From: Halopenitus sp041821145
GTDB lineage: Archaea; Halobacteriota; Halobacteria; Halobacteriales; Haloferacaceae
Length of the DNA: 64,000 nt
Direction: 5' to 3'
NCBI RefSeq assembly: GCF_041821145.1
Contig: NZ_JBGUBC010000013.1
Location: forward strand, 16,201-80,200
The position numbers and the translations under genes are program-made. The notes beneath the pieces are model-generated. The model worked only from the letters and a program-made list of their open reading frames with translations, was not told the DNA's origin and searched no databases. This document shows positions 1 through 8,917 of this stretch, piece after piece; positions within the stretch are counted from its first letter, which is position 1, and the number at the start of each line of letters is the position of its first letter.

Positions 1-559
1 TGAACAGATGCGTGAACGCCTGCCAGCGGTCCCGAGGAACGATCTCCATCAGGTCCTCTTCGATCCGCTCCGGCGTCTGCTCCGTCGTGAGCCCGAGACG
101 TCGCGAGATCCGCTGGACGTGTGTGTCGACGACGATCCCTTCGACCACGTCGTGGCCGTGTTGTAACACCACGTTTGCGGTCTTTCGGCCGACGCCAGCC
201 AGATCCCTGAGCTCGGACATCGTATCGGGGACCTCACCGTCGTGGTTTTCGACGATGTCCTGTGCTGTCGACCGGATGTAGCTCGCCTTGTTGTTGTAGT
301 AGGTGATAGAGGAGATGTCCTGGGCCAACTCCTCCTGGTCGGCGTTAGCGTAGTCGCTGGCCGTCTCGTACTTCTCGAAGAGATCCTCACAGACGTCGTT
401 GACGCGCTCGTCGGTACACTGGGCCGAGAGGATCACGGCAATGAGCAACTCGAGGCGGTTCGAATAGCGCAACGAGATGCTGGAGTCCGGATACTCCTCG
501 GCGAGTCGATCGAGCACCTCGGCGGCCTGTTCCTCTCTGGTCTCGAGCGGCGTTCCCAT
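1..559 (-). CDS. nth: Endonuclease III (Nth), 3' end cut off by window edge
   Basis: DNA glycosylase/AP lyase of base excision repair. The start ATG is at 559 and 186 residues are visible before the window ends, so the C-terminal part that normally carries the 4Fe-4S cluster is not seen. The N-terminal half has the family pattern ILSAQCTDERVN. The helix-hairpin-helix LAGVGRKTANVV holds the catalytic Lys, and VVDTHVQRISRRLG holds the catalytic Asp. The 97 bp to the next gene upstream (stop at 657) hold no gene. A second, different Nth-family gene lies truncated at 60.6 kb, so the genome had at least two members. Confidence 0.95.
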   Translation of the reverse strand, partial: MGTPLETREEQAAEVLDRLAEEYPDSSISLRYSNRLELLIAVILSAQCTDERVNDVCEDLFEKYETASDYANADQEELAQDISSITYYNNKASYIRSTAQDIVENHDGEVPDTMSELRDLAGVGRKTANVVLQHGHDVVEGIVVDTHVQRISRRLGLTTEQTPERIEEDLMEIVPRDRWQAFTHLF

Positions 560-656
560 ACCGACACGTCACGGCTCTCCGAGTTGAACCGTTCGAACTC
601 TATCCGTGTCACTGGGGTCCGAACCGACCGTCTCAGACAGCCCCGAATCCGTGAGC

Positions 657-3044
657 TCACGCCGCGAGCCGATCGTGGTCGACGCGGTAGATCCGGACGC
701 CGTCGGTCTCGAAGGCGACCTCGACGCCCTGAAGGTGTCCGATCGAGACGTCCTCGCCGTAGCGGGCACGTTCGGCCGGACCGACCCAGACGTATCGAAC
801 GTCGTGTTCTCGAAGGACCGCAACGCGCTCGGCATCGGAGCCGGCGTACGCACGATCGGCATCCGAAACGCGCCCGTAGTAGGATTCGACTCCTCGATAG
901 CCGATCTGGTGGCTCCAGCCGACGACGGTCGGGATGCCCGTGAACGAGGAGGCAGGGTTCGACTCCCAGGAGTACGTGCCCGGTTCCCCGGGATTCTCCG
1001 CAAGCCCCTCCGGCGACCGGCTCGTACCCGGGGCCTCAAGCAGAACGTCCTCGTGGGTGGCGTGCGTGTCGAGCCATCGGATCGCAGCCGCCTCGGCCGG
1101 GCGCGTCTCCTCCAGGTAGGCGGTCGAATCGAGCGTCCCGGCGTCGTTGGCCGCGAAGTGTCCCCCGAGTGCGAGGGCCGCGTACGGGAGGACGGAGACG
1201 ACGAGCAGAGCCACGATGACGCGTGCGATCGTGTGTTCGGAAGGGAGCCGGGTACGGAGGCTCCGACGGACGCCGAATACATCCGAATCGGTGGCGGGAA
1301 CGGCGAACCCGCGCGCGTACGCCTCCGAGAGGACGACGCCGATCGCGACCCCCCACAGGACCCAGACGTGGAAATAGGTCTTGAAGACGGTGTTGAGTCG
1401 TCCAGGGCCGGCCAGTTCGGCGAGGTGAATGATCTCGACGAGGCCGACGAGCCCGGCACCTGCGAGGATCAGAACCGTCTCGAAGCCGACGTCCCGATCG
1501 GTTCGTGCCGCGACCCACCCGAGCACCAGGATCGGTCCCAGGAGCGAGACGGCGGGAACGTCGAGGAGAACGCCGACGGCGGCGACGGCGAGAACGCTTC
1601 CCACGATCGGGACTCGGCGAGTCGAGAACCGACCGAGAAGGTAACAGAAGAAGGCAGCAAGGAACGCGCCGTGAACACGTACCAGCGCGCCGAGCGCGGA
1701 CCGATCTGTCGGGTCCACGAGGGCGAGAGTCTGCTCGCTGCTCGCCGAGAGCAAAAACGGCGCGGCGAGAAGGAACCCGAACGCGCCGATCCCCGCCGTG
1801 ACCGCGAGCGCACCGAGAGTCCGTTCGATCTCGACCCGAAGCGGTCCCTCGTCGAGTCGCGATCGGAGGGTCGAACGGAGACGGTCCCCTCCGGGAAGGA
1901 GAGTGATCGGGGACGCGGGTGCGAACGCAAGCGCGAGCCAACACACTCCGAGCAGCGTCGCAACGTCCCACGTGTGGATCACGGCGAGAATGCCGACAAG
2001 CGGAATGACGATCCCGAAGGCGAGCCCACGACGCCGTCCTCGCGACTCTTCGGGCGTGCGCCAGTAGGCGTAGGCGATCGCGGTCCCGGCGAAAAGAAAC
2101 GGTGCGCCGAGCATGTGGGCGTGGAGGTCGCCGTTGAGGAACGCGAAGAGCGGGAACTCGTTTATCGTCCCGTCGACGACCCGGCTCGCCGTCCAGTAGC
2201 TGAACCGCGCAGTTCCCGTGAACAGGTCCTCGGCCGCTTCCGGTCCGCCGGTCGTGACGATCCCCACAAGCGTTCGGGCGGCCGACTCGGGGAGCGCCCG
2301 CAACGCGATCCCGATGACCGGAACGAGGTTGCTCGCGAGACCAACGAAGACGGCAGCGAGGACGCCGGCACGGGTGGCGGCTCGTTCTTCCAGTCGATCA
2401 GAAGCGATCGCGCGCGCGAGATCGAAAGCCCCCACGATGAGACAGGCGTAGATTCCGGCGAGCCCGAGATTGTACGCGTAGGCGGCCGGAGTCCCCGTGA
2501 GGGTCGCAAGGAGGGCGACCGTGAGATGGCCGCCGTAGTAGTAGTTCAGCGTCTCGCCGGCGAACCAGACGTCGAATGGCGGGAGCGTCTCCGCCCGCAA
2601 AAGCGACCTGAGGATCCCGTAATCGAGGAACTTCTCCCCGCCGGCAGGCGTGATGGCCGGGTCGGCAGCGCGGATCGCAACGACGAACAGGAACGCTGCC
2701 ACGAAGACGACCGCCGAGAACGCGACCGCCTGCCGATCGATCCCATCCACGAGGTCGCGTCCATCGATCCGACGATCGAACACCGCCTCCCGATCGATAT
2801 CGGTGACGAGCGAGACGAGCGAGACGAGGAGAAGAACGCCGACGCCGAGCCAGGCCGTTCGAGGTCCGTAGTTCACCCGTCCGGTCCAGTAGGCGACCGT
2901 CGTCAGGATGGCGAGCCCGACCACGGGCGCGAATCCGATTCCGCGTGCTGGAAATCCCCTGAAGAGCCGCGCTGAAACGGGGAACGCAAGCGCCCCGAGC
3001 GCGACGAACGCGAGGAGCCACCGGACGACGAGGAGATACTCCAT
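657..3044 (-). CDS. DUF2298 (YYY-domain) polytopic membrane protein
   Basis: A membrane protein of about 795 residues. I chose the ATG at 3044, which begins MEYLLVVRWLLAF and goes straight into a membrane segment; the reading frame stays open upstream to 3443 but that part is basic and not protein-like. There are more than twelve hydrophobic segments. The motif ETLNYYYGGHL matches the triple-Tyr signature of the archaeal/chloroflexal DUF2298 (chlor_Arch_YYY) family. The C-terminal 150 residues form a soluble domain (AIRWLDTHATHEDVLLEAPG and following), as in GT-C-like enzymes that carry a periplasmic domain. It is divergent from a GT2 glycosyltransferase and a GtrA protein, which suggests a role in lipid-linked sugar transfer, though the exact activity is unknown. 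Confidence 0.85.
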   Translation of the reverse strand: MEYLLVVRWLLAFVALGALAFPVSARLFRGFPARGIGFAPVVGLAILTTVAYWTGRVNYGPRTAWLGVGVLLLVSLVSLVTDIDREAVFDRRIDGRDLVDGIDRQAVAFSAVVFVAAFLFVVAIRAADPAITPAGGEKFLDYGILRSLLRAETLPPFDVWFAGETLNYYYGGHLTVALLATLTGTPAAYAYNLGLAGIYACLIVGAFDLARAIASDRLEERAATRAGVLAAVFVGLASNLVPVIGIALRALPESAARTLVGIVTTGGPEAAEDLFTGTARFSYWTASRVVDGTINEFPLFAFLNGDLHAHMLGAPFLFAGTAIAYAYWRTPEESRGRRRGLAFGIVIPLVGILAVIHTWDVATLLGVCWLALAFAPASPITLLPGGDRLRSTLRSRLDEGPLRVEIERTLGALAVTAGIGAFGFLLAAPFLLSASSEQTLALVDPTDRSALGALVRVHGAFLAAFFCYLLGRFSTRRVPIVGSVLAVAAVGVLLDVPAVSLLGPILVLGWVAARTDRDVGFETVLILAGAGLVGLVEIIHLAELAGPGRLNTVFKTYFHVWVLWGVAIGVVLSEAYARGFAVPATDSDVFGVRRSLRTRLPSEHTIARVIVALLVVSVLPYAALALGGHFAANDAGTLDSTAYLEETRPAEAAAIRWLDTHATHEDVLLEAPGTSRSPEGLAENPGEPGTYSWESNPASSFTGIPTVVGWSHQIGYRGVESYYGRVSDADRAYAGSDAERVAVLREHDVRYVWVGPAERARYGEDVSIGHLQGVEVAFETDGVRIYRVDHDRLAA

Positions 3045-3213
3045 GTCCACCGGGAGAGGCGCGAACGCTGAAACGTCTTCGGGTCCGTATCGATCAGTCG
3101 ATGCTATCGGACGGTCCGACGGTCGAGATCGGTGACGGGTCGCAATCGTCCCCGACTCCCGGTCCGGACGCAAGCCACACGGCTTTTTTATCAGTGACCC
3201 GGAAGCGATAGAC

Positions 3214-4014
3214 ATGGACGCGAGTCTCGGGGTCGTGATACCCGCCTTCAGGCCGGACGTCGACCGGCTTACGGCATACGTGGAGGCGATCGATGACCGC
3301 CTTTCTCCCGAGACGATCCGGATCGAGATCGACGATCCCGAACCCGGCGTCGAAGAGCGGATCGCCGAGGCCACTACCACGCGTGTCGCGGAGACGACCG
3401 TTTCGGTCGCCGGTCGGCGTCGTGGGAAGGGTGCGGCGATCACGGCTGGCTTCGAGGCGCTCTCGACGGACGTGTTCGTGTTTCTCGACGCCGACGGAGC
3501 GACGCCAGCCGATGCCGCCGCACGCGTGATCGAGCCCGTGCTGTCGGGGAACGCGGACCTCGCGGTCGGTTCTCGACGCCATCCGGATTCGGACGTGCGA
3601 TCCCATCAGACCATCTTTCGGCGCGCGCTCGGCGACGGCTTCGCGTGGCTCGCTCGACGGCTACTCGAGACGCCGCTTTACGACTACCAGTGTGGCGCAA
3701 AGGCGATCAGCGCGGACGTCTGGAATCGGCTGCGTGGTGACGTCTATGAGTCCGGATTCGCCTGGGACATCGAACTCGTCGCGCTCGCGGGGGCACATGG
3801 CGCGCGTATTCTCGAGGTGCCGATCCGCTGGGAGGACAGACCGGGATCGACCGTCGATCCGATCCACGACACGCTCGGGATGTTTCGTGGACTGGTGACC
3901 GCGAGACATCGCGAACGGATCGCCGCCGGGAGTCGACTGCATCGGGCCGTCGCCTCCGATCCCGGCCCGTCGCTTCCCGAACAACTTCACGAGAACGCGG
4001 GAGATCCGACGTGA
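3214..4014 (+). CDS. GT2 family glycosyltransferase (dolichyl-phosphate sugar synthase-like)
   Basis: A GT-A fold glycosyltransferase of 266 residues that probably moves a sugar from a nucleotide donor to a polyprenyl phosphate. Visible features are the N-terminal VVIPAF, the RGKGAAITAGF loop, the metal-binding DADGATPAD (DXD-type) near residue 90, VGSRRHPDSD, and the acceptor-side DYQCGAKA. No membrane segment is present. The TATA-like gcttttttatc at 3182-3192 sits 22-32 bp before the ATG, so the transcript is probably leaderless. A GtrA-family gene follows 28 bp downstream and a DUF2298 membrane protein is divergent upstream; the three look like one glycan-assembly module. Confidence 0.9.
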   Translation: MDASLGVVIPAFRPDVDRLTAYVEAIDDRLSPETIRIEIDDPEPGVEERIAEATTTRVAETTVSVAGRRRGKGAAITAGFEALSTDVFVFLDADGATPADAAARVIEPVLSGNADLAVGSRRHPDSDVRSHQTIFRRALGDGFAWLARRLLETPLYDYQCGAKAISADVWNRLRGDVYESGFAWDIELVALAGAHGARILEVPIRWEDRPGSTVDPIHDTLGMFRGLVTARHRERIAAGSRLHRAVASDPGPSLPEQLHENAGDPT

Positions 4015-4042
4015 ACGGTGGTCACCGAGCGGGGGTGGTCGT

Positions 4043-4501
4043 ATGAGGACGCTCCAGGACGTGCTCGGAGAACTGGCTCGCGGTGCACGATTCGGCAGGT
4101 TCCTCTCGGTTGGTGCCCTCGGCGCGCTCGTGGATCTGCCGATCAGTACCGCCCTCGCGCTTGGCGGCGTCCTCGAGCCACAGTGGGCGAAGGTCGTCGG
4201 CACGGAGTGTGCGATCATCGTGATGTTCCTGATCAACGATTCCTGGACCTTCGAGGCCCACGGCGCGACGGGACGCCGCGCGAAGCTTCGCCGACTCGTT
4301 CGTTCGAACGTCGTGCGATCGGGCGGGCTCCTCATCCAGTTCGCGGTCGTGTGGATGCTGACCGGTCTCGACGTGGAGATCGGCTTCGCCGGAATGGACG
4401 TTTGGCCGGTGGTGACGATGCCGATCGCGATCGGCGTGTCGGTGCTCGTCAACTACGTCGCGGAGAGCCTGTTCACCTGGCGAGTGACCACGGATCGGTG
4501 A
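4043..4501 (+). CDS. GtrA family membrane protein
   Basis: A protein of 152 residues with four hydrophobic segments and the GtrA pattern: FGRFLSVGALGALVD at the start, then INDSWTFEAHG, and VNYVAESLFTWR at the end. GtrA-family proteins are thought to flip polyprenyl-linked sugars across the membrane. It lies 28 bp after a dolichyl-phosphate sugar synthase-like GT2 gene, the usual pairing, so GT2 would make the lipid-linked sugar and this protein would flip it. The two are probably cotranscribed. Confidence 0.9.
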   Translation: MRTLQDVLGELARGARFGRFLSVGALGALVDLPISTALALGGVLEPQWAKVVGTECAIIVMFLINDSWTFEAHGATGRRAKLRRLVRSNVVRSGGLLIQFAVVWMLTGLDVEIGFAGMDVWPVVTMPIAIGVSVLVNYVAESLFTWRVTTDR

Positions 4502-4591
4502 GTTGTGACCGCCGTTCAGACCGTGATCGCTTATAAGCGGATCGACGCCGTTTCCACGCCGTGAACTCGCATACGGCACCCGAATCACAAC

Positions 4592-4598
4592 CCTTAAC
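4592..4598 (+). promoter_or_regulatory. Box A promoter of the initiator tRNA
   Basis: The AT stretch ccttaac is centred about 28 bp before the tRNA 5' end, the normal archaeal TATA-box distance. A second TATA-like ttataag at 4531-4537 is too far away to serve the mature tRNA end directly. Confidence 0.6.
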
Positions 4599-4622
4599 CG
4601 TTGGACAGGTGTTCGATCTGAT

Positions 4623-4697
4623 AGCGGGATGGGATAGCCAGGAGATTCCGCCGGGCTCATAACCCGGAGATCGGTGGTTCAAATCCACTTCCCGCTA
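4623..4697 (+). tRNA. Initiator tRNA-Met (CAT)
   Basis: A 75-nt cloverleaf. The acceptor stem AGCGGGA (4623-4629) pairs with TCCCGCT (4690-4696), followed by discriminator A. The anticodon loop CTCATAA is closed by a CCGGG/CCCGG stem containing the three G:C pairs that mark initiator tRNA. The A1:U72 first pair also marks an archaeal initiator. The T loop is TTCAAAT. CCA is not encoded and there is no intron. Confidence 0.97.
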
Positions 4698-4864
4698 TAG
4701 TTCGCGTCTCGTTGTGTGCCGTTATTCTCGCCGTTTTCGGTTTTGATCGTCGATACCACGTTCGTTCGGTTCGATCGTTGCCGTTCGATCACGGGCCATC
4801 CGATCCTCCCGTCCGAGGGATCGTGGATCCGACTCCTTATCAGTCGTGACGGCGTACATATCGT

Positions 4865-5149
4865 GTGACTGAGGAAAGCGGGCGTCGGGACCTCCGAATG
4901 CCCAACGATGATCAGGTGTTTGCTGTCGTAACCGAAATGCTTGGGCACAGCCGTGTAACGCTTCGGTGTGCCGACGGCGTCGAACGAATGGGTCGGATTC
5001 CGGGTCGAATGAAGTACCGAAACTGGATCAACCGAGACGACGTCGTACTGGCGGAACCCTGGAGCTTCCAGGACGAGAAGGCAAACGTCGAGTGGCGCTA
5101 CGACGAGTCCGCAGCCAACCAGCTTCGGCGCGAAGGCCACATCGAGTAG
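4865..5149 (+). CDS. eif1A: Translation initiation factor aIF-1A
   Basis: A protein of 94 residues with one S1-like OB fold, the archaeal counterpart of eIF1A/IF1, which occupies the ribosomal A site during initiation. Diagnostic stretches are VTEMLGHSRVTLRCADGVER, RIPGRMKYRNWI and DVVLAEPWSFQDEKA. The start is GTG at 4865. A TATA-like ccttat at 4835-4840 lies 25-30 bp upstream, so the GTG is probably the transcript 5' end (leaderless). The gene follows the initiator tRNA by 167 bp, so two initiation components are neighbours. Confidence 0.95.
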   Translation: MTEESGRRDLRMPNDDQVFAVVTEMLGHSRVTLRCADGVERMGRIPGRMKYRNWINRDDVVLAEPWSFQDEKANVEWRYDESAANQLRREGHIE

Positions 5150-5384
5150 CTCCCCGTTTTCGGGCGGAACTGTTCTGCGTGATTCATCCGATGGATACCG
5201 TTACGTGTCAGTCCGCGAATCGTCCCACTCGTACTCGTCGTGACTGGCTCACCCCGTCTCGTTCAGCACCTCGCTGAGTTCGCCGCCGATCTCGTGTGAA
5301 CGACCGTCGGGACGCAACCGGCCACGACGAAACGGGCACACTCGGAAAATCCTTATTGGGTCGCGGACACCATCTCCGGGCGAG

Positions 5385-6086
5385 ATGAGTGACCTCCCGG
5401 ACGATTTCAACTGCACCATCACTAACTGGGAGTACATCTACGGCCTGTGCCGGACCGTCGCGAACCAGGTAAAACGCGCCGACTTCGAGCCGGACGTCGT
5501 GGTCGCGCTCGCACGTGGCGGCTGGTTCGCCGGACGGTGTCTCTGTGATTTCCTCGGGCTGGACGATCTCACCAGCCTGAAGATGGAACATTACGTCGGA
5601 ACCGCCGAGAAGGCGGCCGAACCACGAGTCCGCTATCCCATGCCGGCGGGTAGCGTCGAGGGGAAAGACGTTCTCGTCATCGACGACATCGCCGACACCG
5701 GCGGGTCGATCCGTCGAGCCCATGAGTACGTCACCGATCGCGATCCCGGACGGGTGAAGACGGCGACTCTGCAGTTGCTCGAGACCTCGGAGTTCGAGCC
5801 CGACTTCGTCGGCGAGACTCTCGAGGAGTGGGTCTGGGTCGTCTATCCGTGGAACTTCATCGAGGACATGATCGACTTGATCTCGGGGATCATGGAGCGG
5901 GCCGACGTGGAGGCGGTCTCACGTGCGGACGTTCGGCGGCTCTTTGCCCGGCACCACGACGTGAGTCGCATCGAGATGGAGATCGCCCAGCCGAACCGGC
6001 TGGACGAGGTGCTCACGGAGATGGAACGGCGCGGCGTGATCGAGACGATGGGACAGGACCGATGGCGACTGAGTGATCGCGAGTGA
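5385..6086 (+). CDS. Phosphoribosyltransferase (purine PRTase-like)
   Basis: A 233-residue type I phosphoribosyltransferase. The PRPP-binding loop is VLVIDDIADTGGS at about residues 95-107, and VVVALARGGWFAGRCLCDFL is the N-terminal PPi-loop region. About 80 C-terminal residues continue past the core and look like a small winged-helix tail (ERADVEAVSRADVRRLF, then MERRGVIETMG). It resembles hypoxanthine/xanthine-type PRTases, but the substrate cannot be assigned. The TATA-like ccttatt at 5351-5357 lies 28-34 bp upstream. Its stop overlaps the GTG start of the next gene by 4 bp, so the two are translationally coupled. Confidence 0.88.
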   Translation: MSDLPDDFNCTITNWEYIYGLCRTVANQVKRADFEPDVVVALARGGWFAGRCLCDFLGLDDLTSLKMEHYVGTAEKAAEPRVRYPMPAGSVEGKDVLVIDDIADTGGSIRRAHEYVTDRDPGRVKTATLQLLETSEFEPDFVGETLEEWVWVVYPWNFIEDMIDLISGIMERADVEAVSRADVRRLFARHHDVSRIEMEIAQPNRLDEVLTEMERRGVIETMGQDRWRLSDRE

Positions 6087-6766
6087 GCGATCCGACCGGC
6101 TCCGATCCGGACGATTCCGATCCGAACGGGAGAATGGACGAGATCATCGAATCACTCCGTGAGACGCTGGCGTTGAAAGACGAGACTCGCACCGGCTGGG
6201 AGCTGCGTGGCGTCGAGGACCCGGAGTCGGTCGCCGCCCACTCGTGGGGCGTCGCGTATCTGGTCGTCTCGATCGGCGAGACGTTCGAATCGGACCTGCC
6301 GGCAGTCGACCTCGACGCAGCGCTTCGGCTCGCGGTCGTTCACGACGTGGCGGAGGCGCGAACGGGCGACGTCCCGACGCGTGCGGATCCATCTGCGGCC
6401 GCCGAGTTGCCCGACGCGGCGGAGTTGGAGGTCGAGGAACGGCAGGCGATGGTCGAGTTGGCGGGACCGCTTCCGGGATCGGTCGCGGACGACTGGGAAC
6501 GGTACGAACGGCGCGAGTCGCCCGAGGCCGTGCTCGTCAAGGAACTCGATCTGATAGAGATGTGTCTGCAAGCGTGGTATTACGAGCGAGGCGACCGCTA
6601 TGATCCGGCGGAAACCGGACCGAGTGATCCGGACGCCTTCGAGGCGTACGACGCGCTCGATGAGTTCTTCGAGACGGCGCGGTCCCGGCTGCAGACGGCG
6701 ACCGGTCGCCGGTATTTCGACCGGATCCGGAAACGGTATGTCGACGCACGCGACAGCACCGAGTGA
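6083..6766 (+). CDS. HD-domain phosphohydrolase (YfbR-like)
   Basis: A 227-residue protein with the HD metal ligands in the usual order: AAHSWGVAYLV (first His), VVHDVAEARTGDVP (HD pair), and a later KELDLIEM Asp. This arrangement is like YfbR/5'-deoxynucleotidase-type HD hydrolases that act on nucleoside monophosphates. It starts with GTG at 6083 inside the stop region of the PRTase gene, so the two genes probably act in the same nucleotide salvage or clearance route. The first 20 residues (SDPTGSDPDDSDPNGR) are disordered and acidic. Confidence 0.85.
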   Translation: MSDPTGSDPDDSDPNGRMDEIIESLRETLALKDETRTGWELRGVEDPESVAAHSWGVAYLVVSIGETFESDLPAVDLDAALRLAVVHDVAEARTGDVPTRADPSAAAELPDAAELEVEERQAMVELAGPLPGSVADDWERYERRESPEAVLVKELDLIEMCLQAWYYERGDRYDPAETGPSDPDAFEAYDALDEFFETARSRLQTATGRRYFDRIRKRYVDARDSTE

Positions 6767-6829
6767 TCCGAACGTATCGGTAGCCGCCTCGATGGTGGAT
6801 CGATCCGGATGACGGGATGGCAATGAGAC

Positions 6830-6960
6830 GATGAAAGATGAGACGACGACGGGGCGAGATGACGACGGACGAGATGACGACGGGATGACGAGAAAGCGAG
6901 GGGAGACACCAATGAGATGCGAGGACGAGGGGACGACGGCATCGAGCGCACTCGGGCGGG
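6830..6960 (+). repeat. Low-complexity GATGACGACGG-type repeat tract
   Basis: Intergenic purine-rich sequence between the HD gene and the AEC transporter gene. It is built from degenerate reiterations of gatgacgacgg and gatgagacgacg on the plus strand. It has no start-to-stop frame worth calling. The 237-bp gap otherwise holds only the upstream region of the transporter. Confidence 0.6.
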
Positions 6961-7003
6961 GACGGGCGAGTGAATTCGAGTCGGGTTGCAGGGCCGATCG
7001 CGG

Positions 7004-7960
7004 ATGACCGAGTTGGTCGGTATTTTCACCTCGGCGGTCCTTCCGATCGTCGCGATCGCAGGCGTCGGCGTGATACTCGGACGGAGGAAGGGCGTCGACC
7101 CGGGTCCCCTCAACACGGCGGTCCTCTACGTGCTGGCACCGGCGCTCGTCTTTCACAGCCTCGCGCTCACCGAACTGGCAGCCGGCACCCTCGTCCGGAT
7201 CGCTGTCGGGGTCGTCGTCTTCACGCTCTCGATGGTCGCCGTCGGCGAGTTGCTCGGTCGCGCCCTCGGTACTGTGGAACCGCTCTTGAGCGCGCTGTTG
7301 CTCGTGGCGATCTTCTCGAACAGCGGGAATCTCGGGATCCCCGTGTCCGATTTCGCCTTCGGCGATGTCGGCCGGCAGACAGCCGTGCTCTTTCTTTCGG
7401 TCCAGTCGGTGTTGATGTACACCGTCGGTGTCTATCTGGCCTCCAGGTCGGGGGGATCATCGGGGCTTTCGGGCGTTAAGAAGGTGTTCTACGTCCCGCT
7501 CGTCTACGCCGTCGGCGCCGCCCTTCTGGCTCGTGCGATCGGGATCGTCCCGCCCCCGGGATCGGCGACGATGGAGGCGGTCGGGCTCGTCGGCGACTCG
7601 TCGATTCCCCTGATGCTTCTCATTCTCGGCATCGAACTCTCACGTACCGACTACGAGGCCGCCCTCACGAACACGGTCGTTCCGACCGCACTACGGCTCG
7701 GGATCGCACCGATCATGGGTCTCGTCATCGTCACGGTGCTCGGCTTCCAGAATCAGACGGTCGCGCGCGTGTTCGTCCTGGAGACGGGGATGCCGGCCGC
7801 GATCACGCCGCTCATCCTCGTCGTCGAATTCGCCGGCTCACGGGACGAGGGGGTCACCGCGCCGGAACTCATTTCGACGAGCGTGCTCGTGACGACGATC
7901 GTGTCGGTCCCCTATCTCACGCTTCTGATCGCGCTTTTACAGTCCGGAATCGTCATTTGA
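7004..7960 (+). CDS. AEC family transporter (auxin efflux carrier-like permease)
   Basis: A 318-residue integral membrane protein with about ten hydrophobic segments in two halves. It has the AEC family marks IFSNSGNLGIPV at the end of the first bundle and ETGMPAAITPLILVVEF in the second. The ATG at 7004 (MTELVGIF) was chosen over an in-frame TTG at 6986 because the extra residues are not membrane-like. Relatives export organic acids or amphipathic anions; the substrate here is unknown. It is convergent with the scpA-smc operon. Confidence 0.9.
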   Translation: MTELVGIFTSAVLPIVAIAGVGVILGRRKGVDPGPLNTAVLYVLAPALVFHSLALTELAAGTLVRIAVGVVVFTLSMVAVGELLGRALGTVEPLLSALLLVAIFSNSGNLGIPVSDFAFGDVGRQTAVLFLSVQSVLMYTVGVYLASRSGGSSGLSGVKKVFYVPLVYAVGAALLARAIGIVPPPGSATMEAVGLVGDSSIPLMLLILGIELSRTDYEAALTNTVVPTALRLGIAPIMGLVIVTVLGFQNQTVARVFVLETGMPAAITPLILVVEFAGSRDEGVTAPELISTSVLVTTIVSVPYLTLLIALLQSGIVI

Positions 7961-8014
7961 CGGGGTTCCACGTTTCCGGAACGTCTCGATCGAGGAGCCT
8001 CGATCAGCGAGCCC

Positions 8015-8917
8015 TCAGTCCGCGATGGCTTCCGACTCCACCCCGACGACTGTGGGGTCGCGGATCCAGAGATCGCCGAAGAGGTCGTCCTGCTGGAGAC
8101 GAACGCCGCCGCGGTGTGACATGAACAACAGCGCGAGAAACGTCATGAACGGTCGCCCGCCGGCGGTCTCGATCTCCTCGAACAGCACCTCGTTACGGCC
8201 CTTCTCGTAGTGCGGTCGAAGGGCCGACCGGACGTCGTCGATGACCTCCTCGATGTCCTCATCGTGGGTCCCGCCGGTGACGTCGTCCTCCGTCGGCTCC
8301 CCGTCGCGGCGAAACTCGTCGGCGTCACGATAATCGACGGTCTGGGTCCCGCGATCGTATCCTCGCGGCGACCCGGACGTGTCGTATTCCCGCGAGCGCT
8401 TCCACCACGTGCCGCGTTCGGCCTCGCGAAGCTCACGGACGAGTTCATCGAGGGTTTCGGGGGATCCGCGGGTGTTCTTTCGCTCCAGCCGTCGATCCAT
8501 CTCGGCTTCAAGTTGGTCGACGGGATCGAATCCGGATCCGGGAGTCGAATCCGGGCCCGGATCGTCTCCGGACTCCATGGCGAGTTCTCCGCCCTGCATG
8601 GCGGCCTCCCAGGGCTCTAGTTCGGGTTCTTCGGGCTCGTCATCGTCGTCCGATAACATCGCGTCGCTTTTCATCCGGAGGAGTACGCTCGCATAAAACA
8701 GCGCCCTCCCTGTCGTTCGGAGGTCGCGTGCGTCCAGCTCCTCGAGGAACGCATCGGTGACTCGAACGATGTCGATGTCCCACGGCTCGATCTCACCCTC
8801 CTCGGCGAGTTGAACGAGCAATTCGACCGGTTCGACCTCCTCGTCGTCGGGCTCCGGGCCGGGCTCGACCGTGATCTCATCGATAGGACCGACATCCTCG
8901 GTCGCGTCCTCAGTCAT
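8015..8917 (-). CDS. scpA: Segregation/condensation protein ScpA (kleisin)
   Basis: A kleisin subunit of 300 residues that bridges SMC heads. The N-terminal VELLVQLAEEGEIEPWDIDIVRVTD block (about residues 33-57) and RTTGRALFYASVLLRMKSDAML are family signatures. The C-terminal winged helix contains GGRPFMTFLALLFM. The middle is a long acidic, low-complexity linker, as in haloarchaeal kleisins. The ATG at 8917 was chosen, which overlaps the smc stop by 8 bp and implies coupled translation. No scpB is seen nearby. Confidence 0.93.
   Translation of the reverse strand: MTEDATEDVGPIDEITVEPGPEPDDEEVEPVELLVQLAEEGEIEPWDIDIVRVTDAFLEELDARDLRTTGRALFYASVLLRMKSDAMLSDDDDEPEEPELEPWEAAMQGGELAMESGDDPGPDSTPGSGFDPVDQLEAEMDRRLERKNTRGSPETLDELVRELREAERGTWWKRSREYDTSGSPRGYDRGTQTVDYRDADEFRRDGEPTEDDVTGGTHDEDIEEVIDDVRSALRPHYEKGRNEVLFEEIETAGGRPFMTFLALLFMSHRGGVRLQQDDLFGDLWIRDPTVVGVESEAIAD

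Noticed and set aside
606..2975. 789-codon open frame on the plus strand
   Set aside because: It lies entirely antisense to the DUF2298 gene; its protein is Arg/Glu-rich without hydrophobic segments or motifs, a usual artefact of GC-rich coding DNA.
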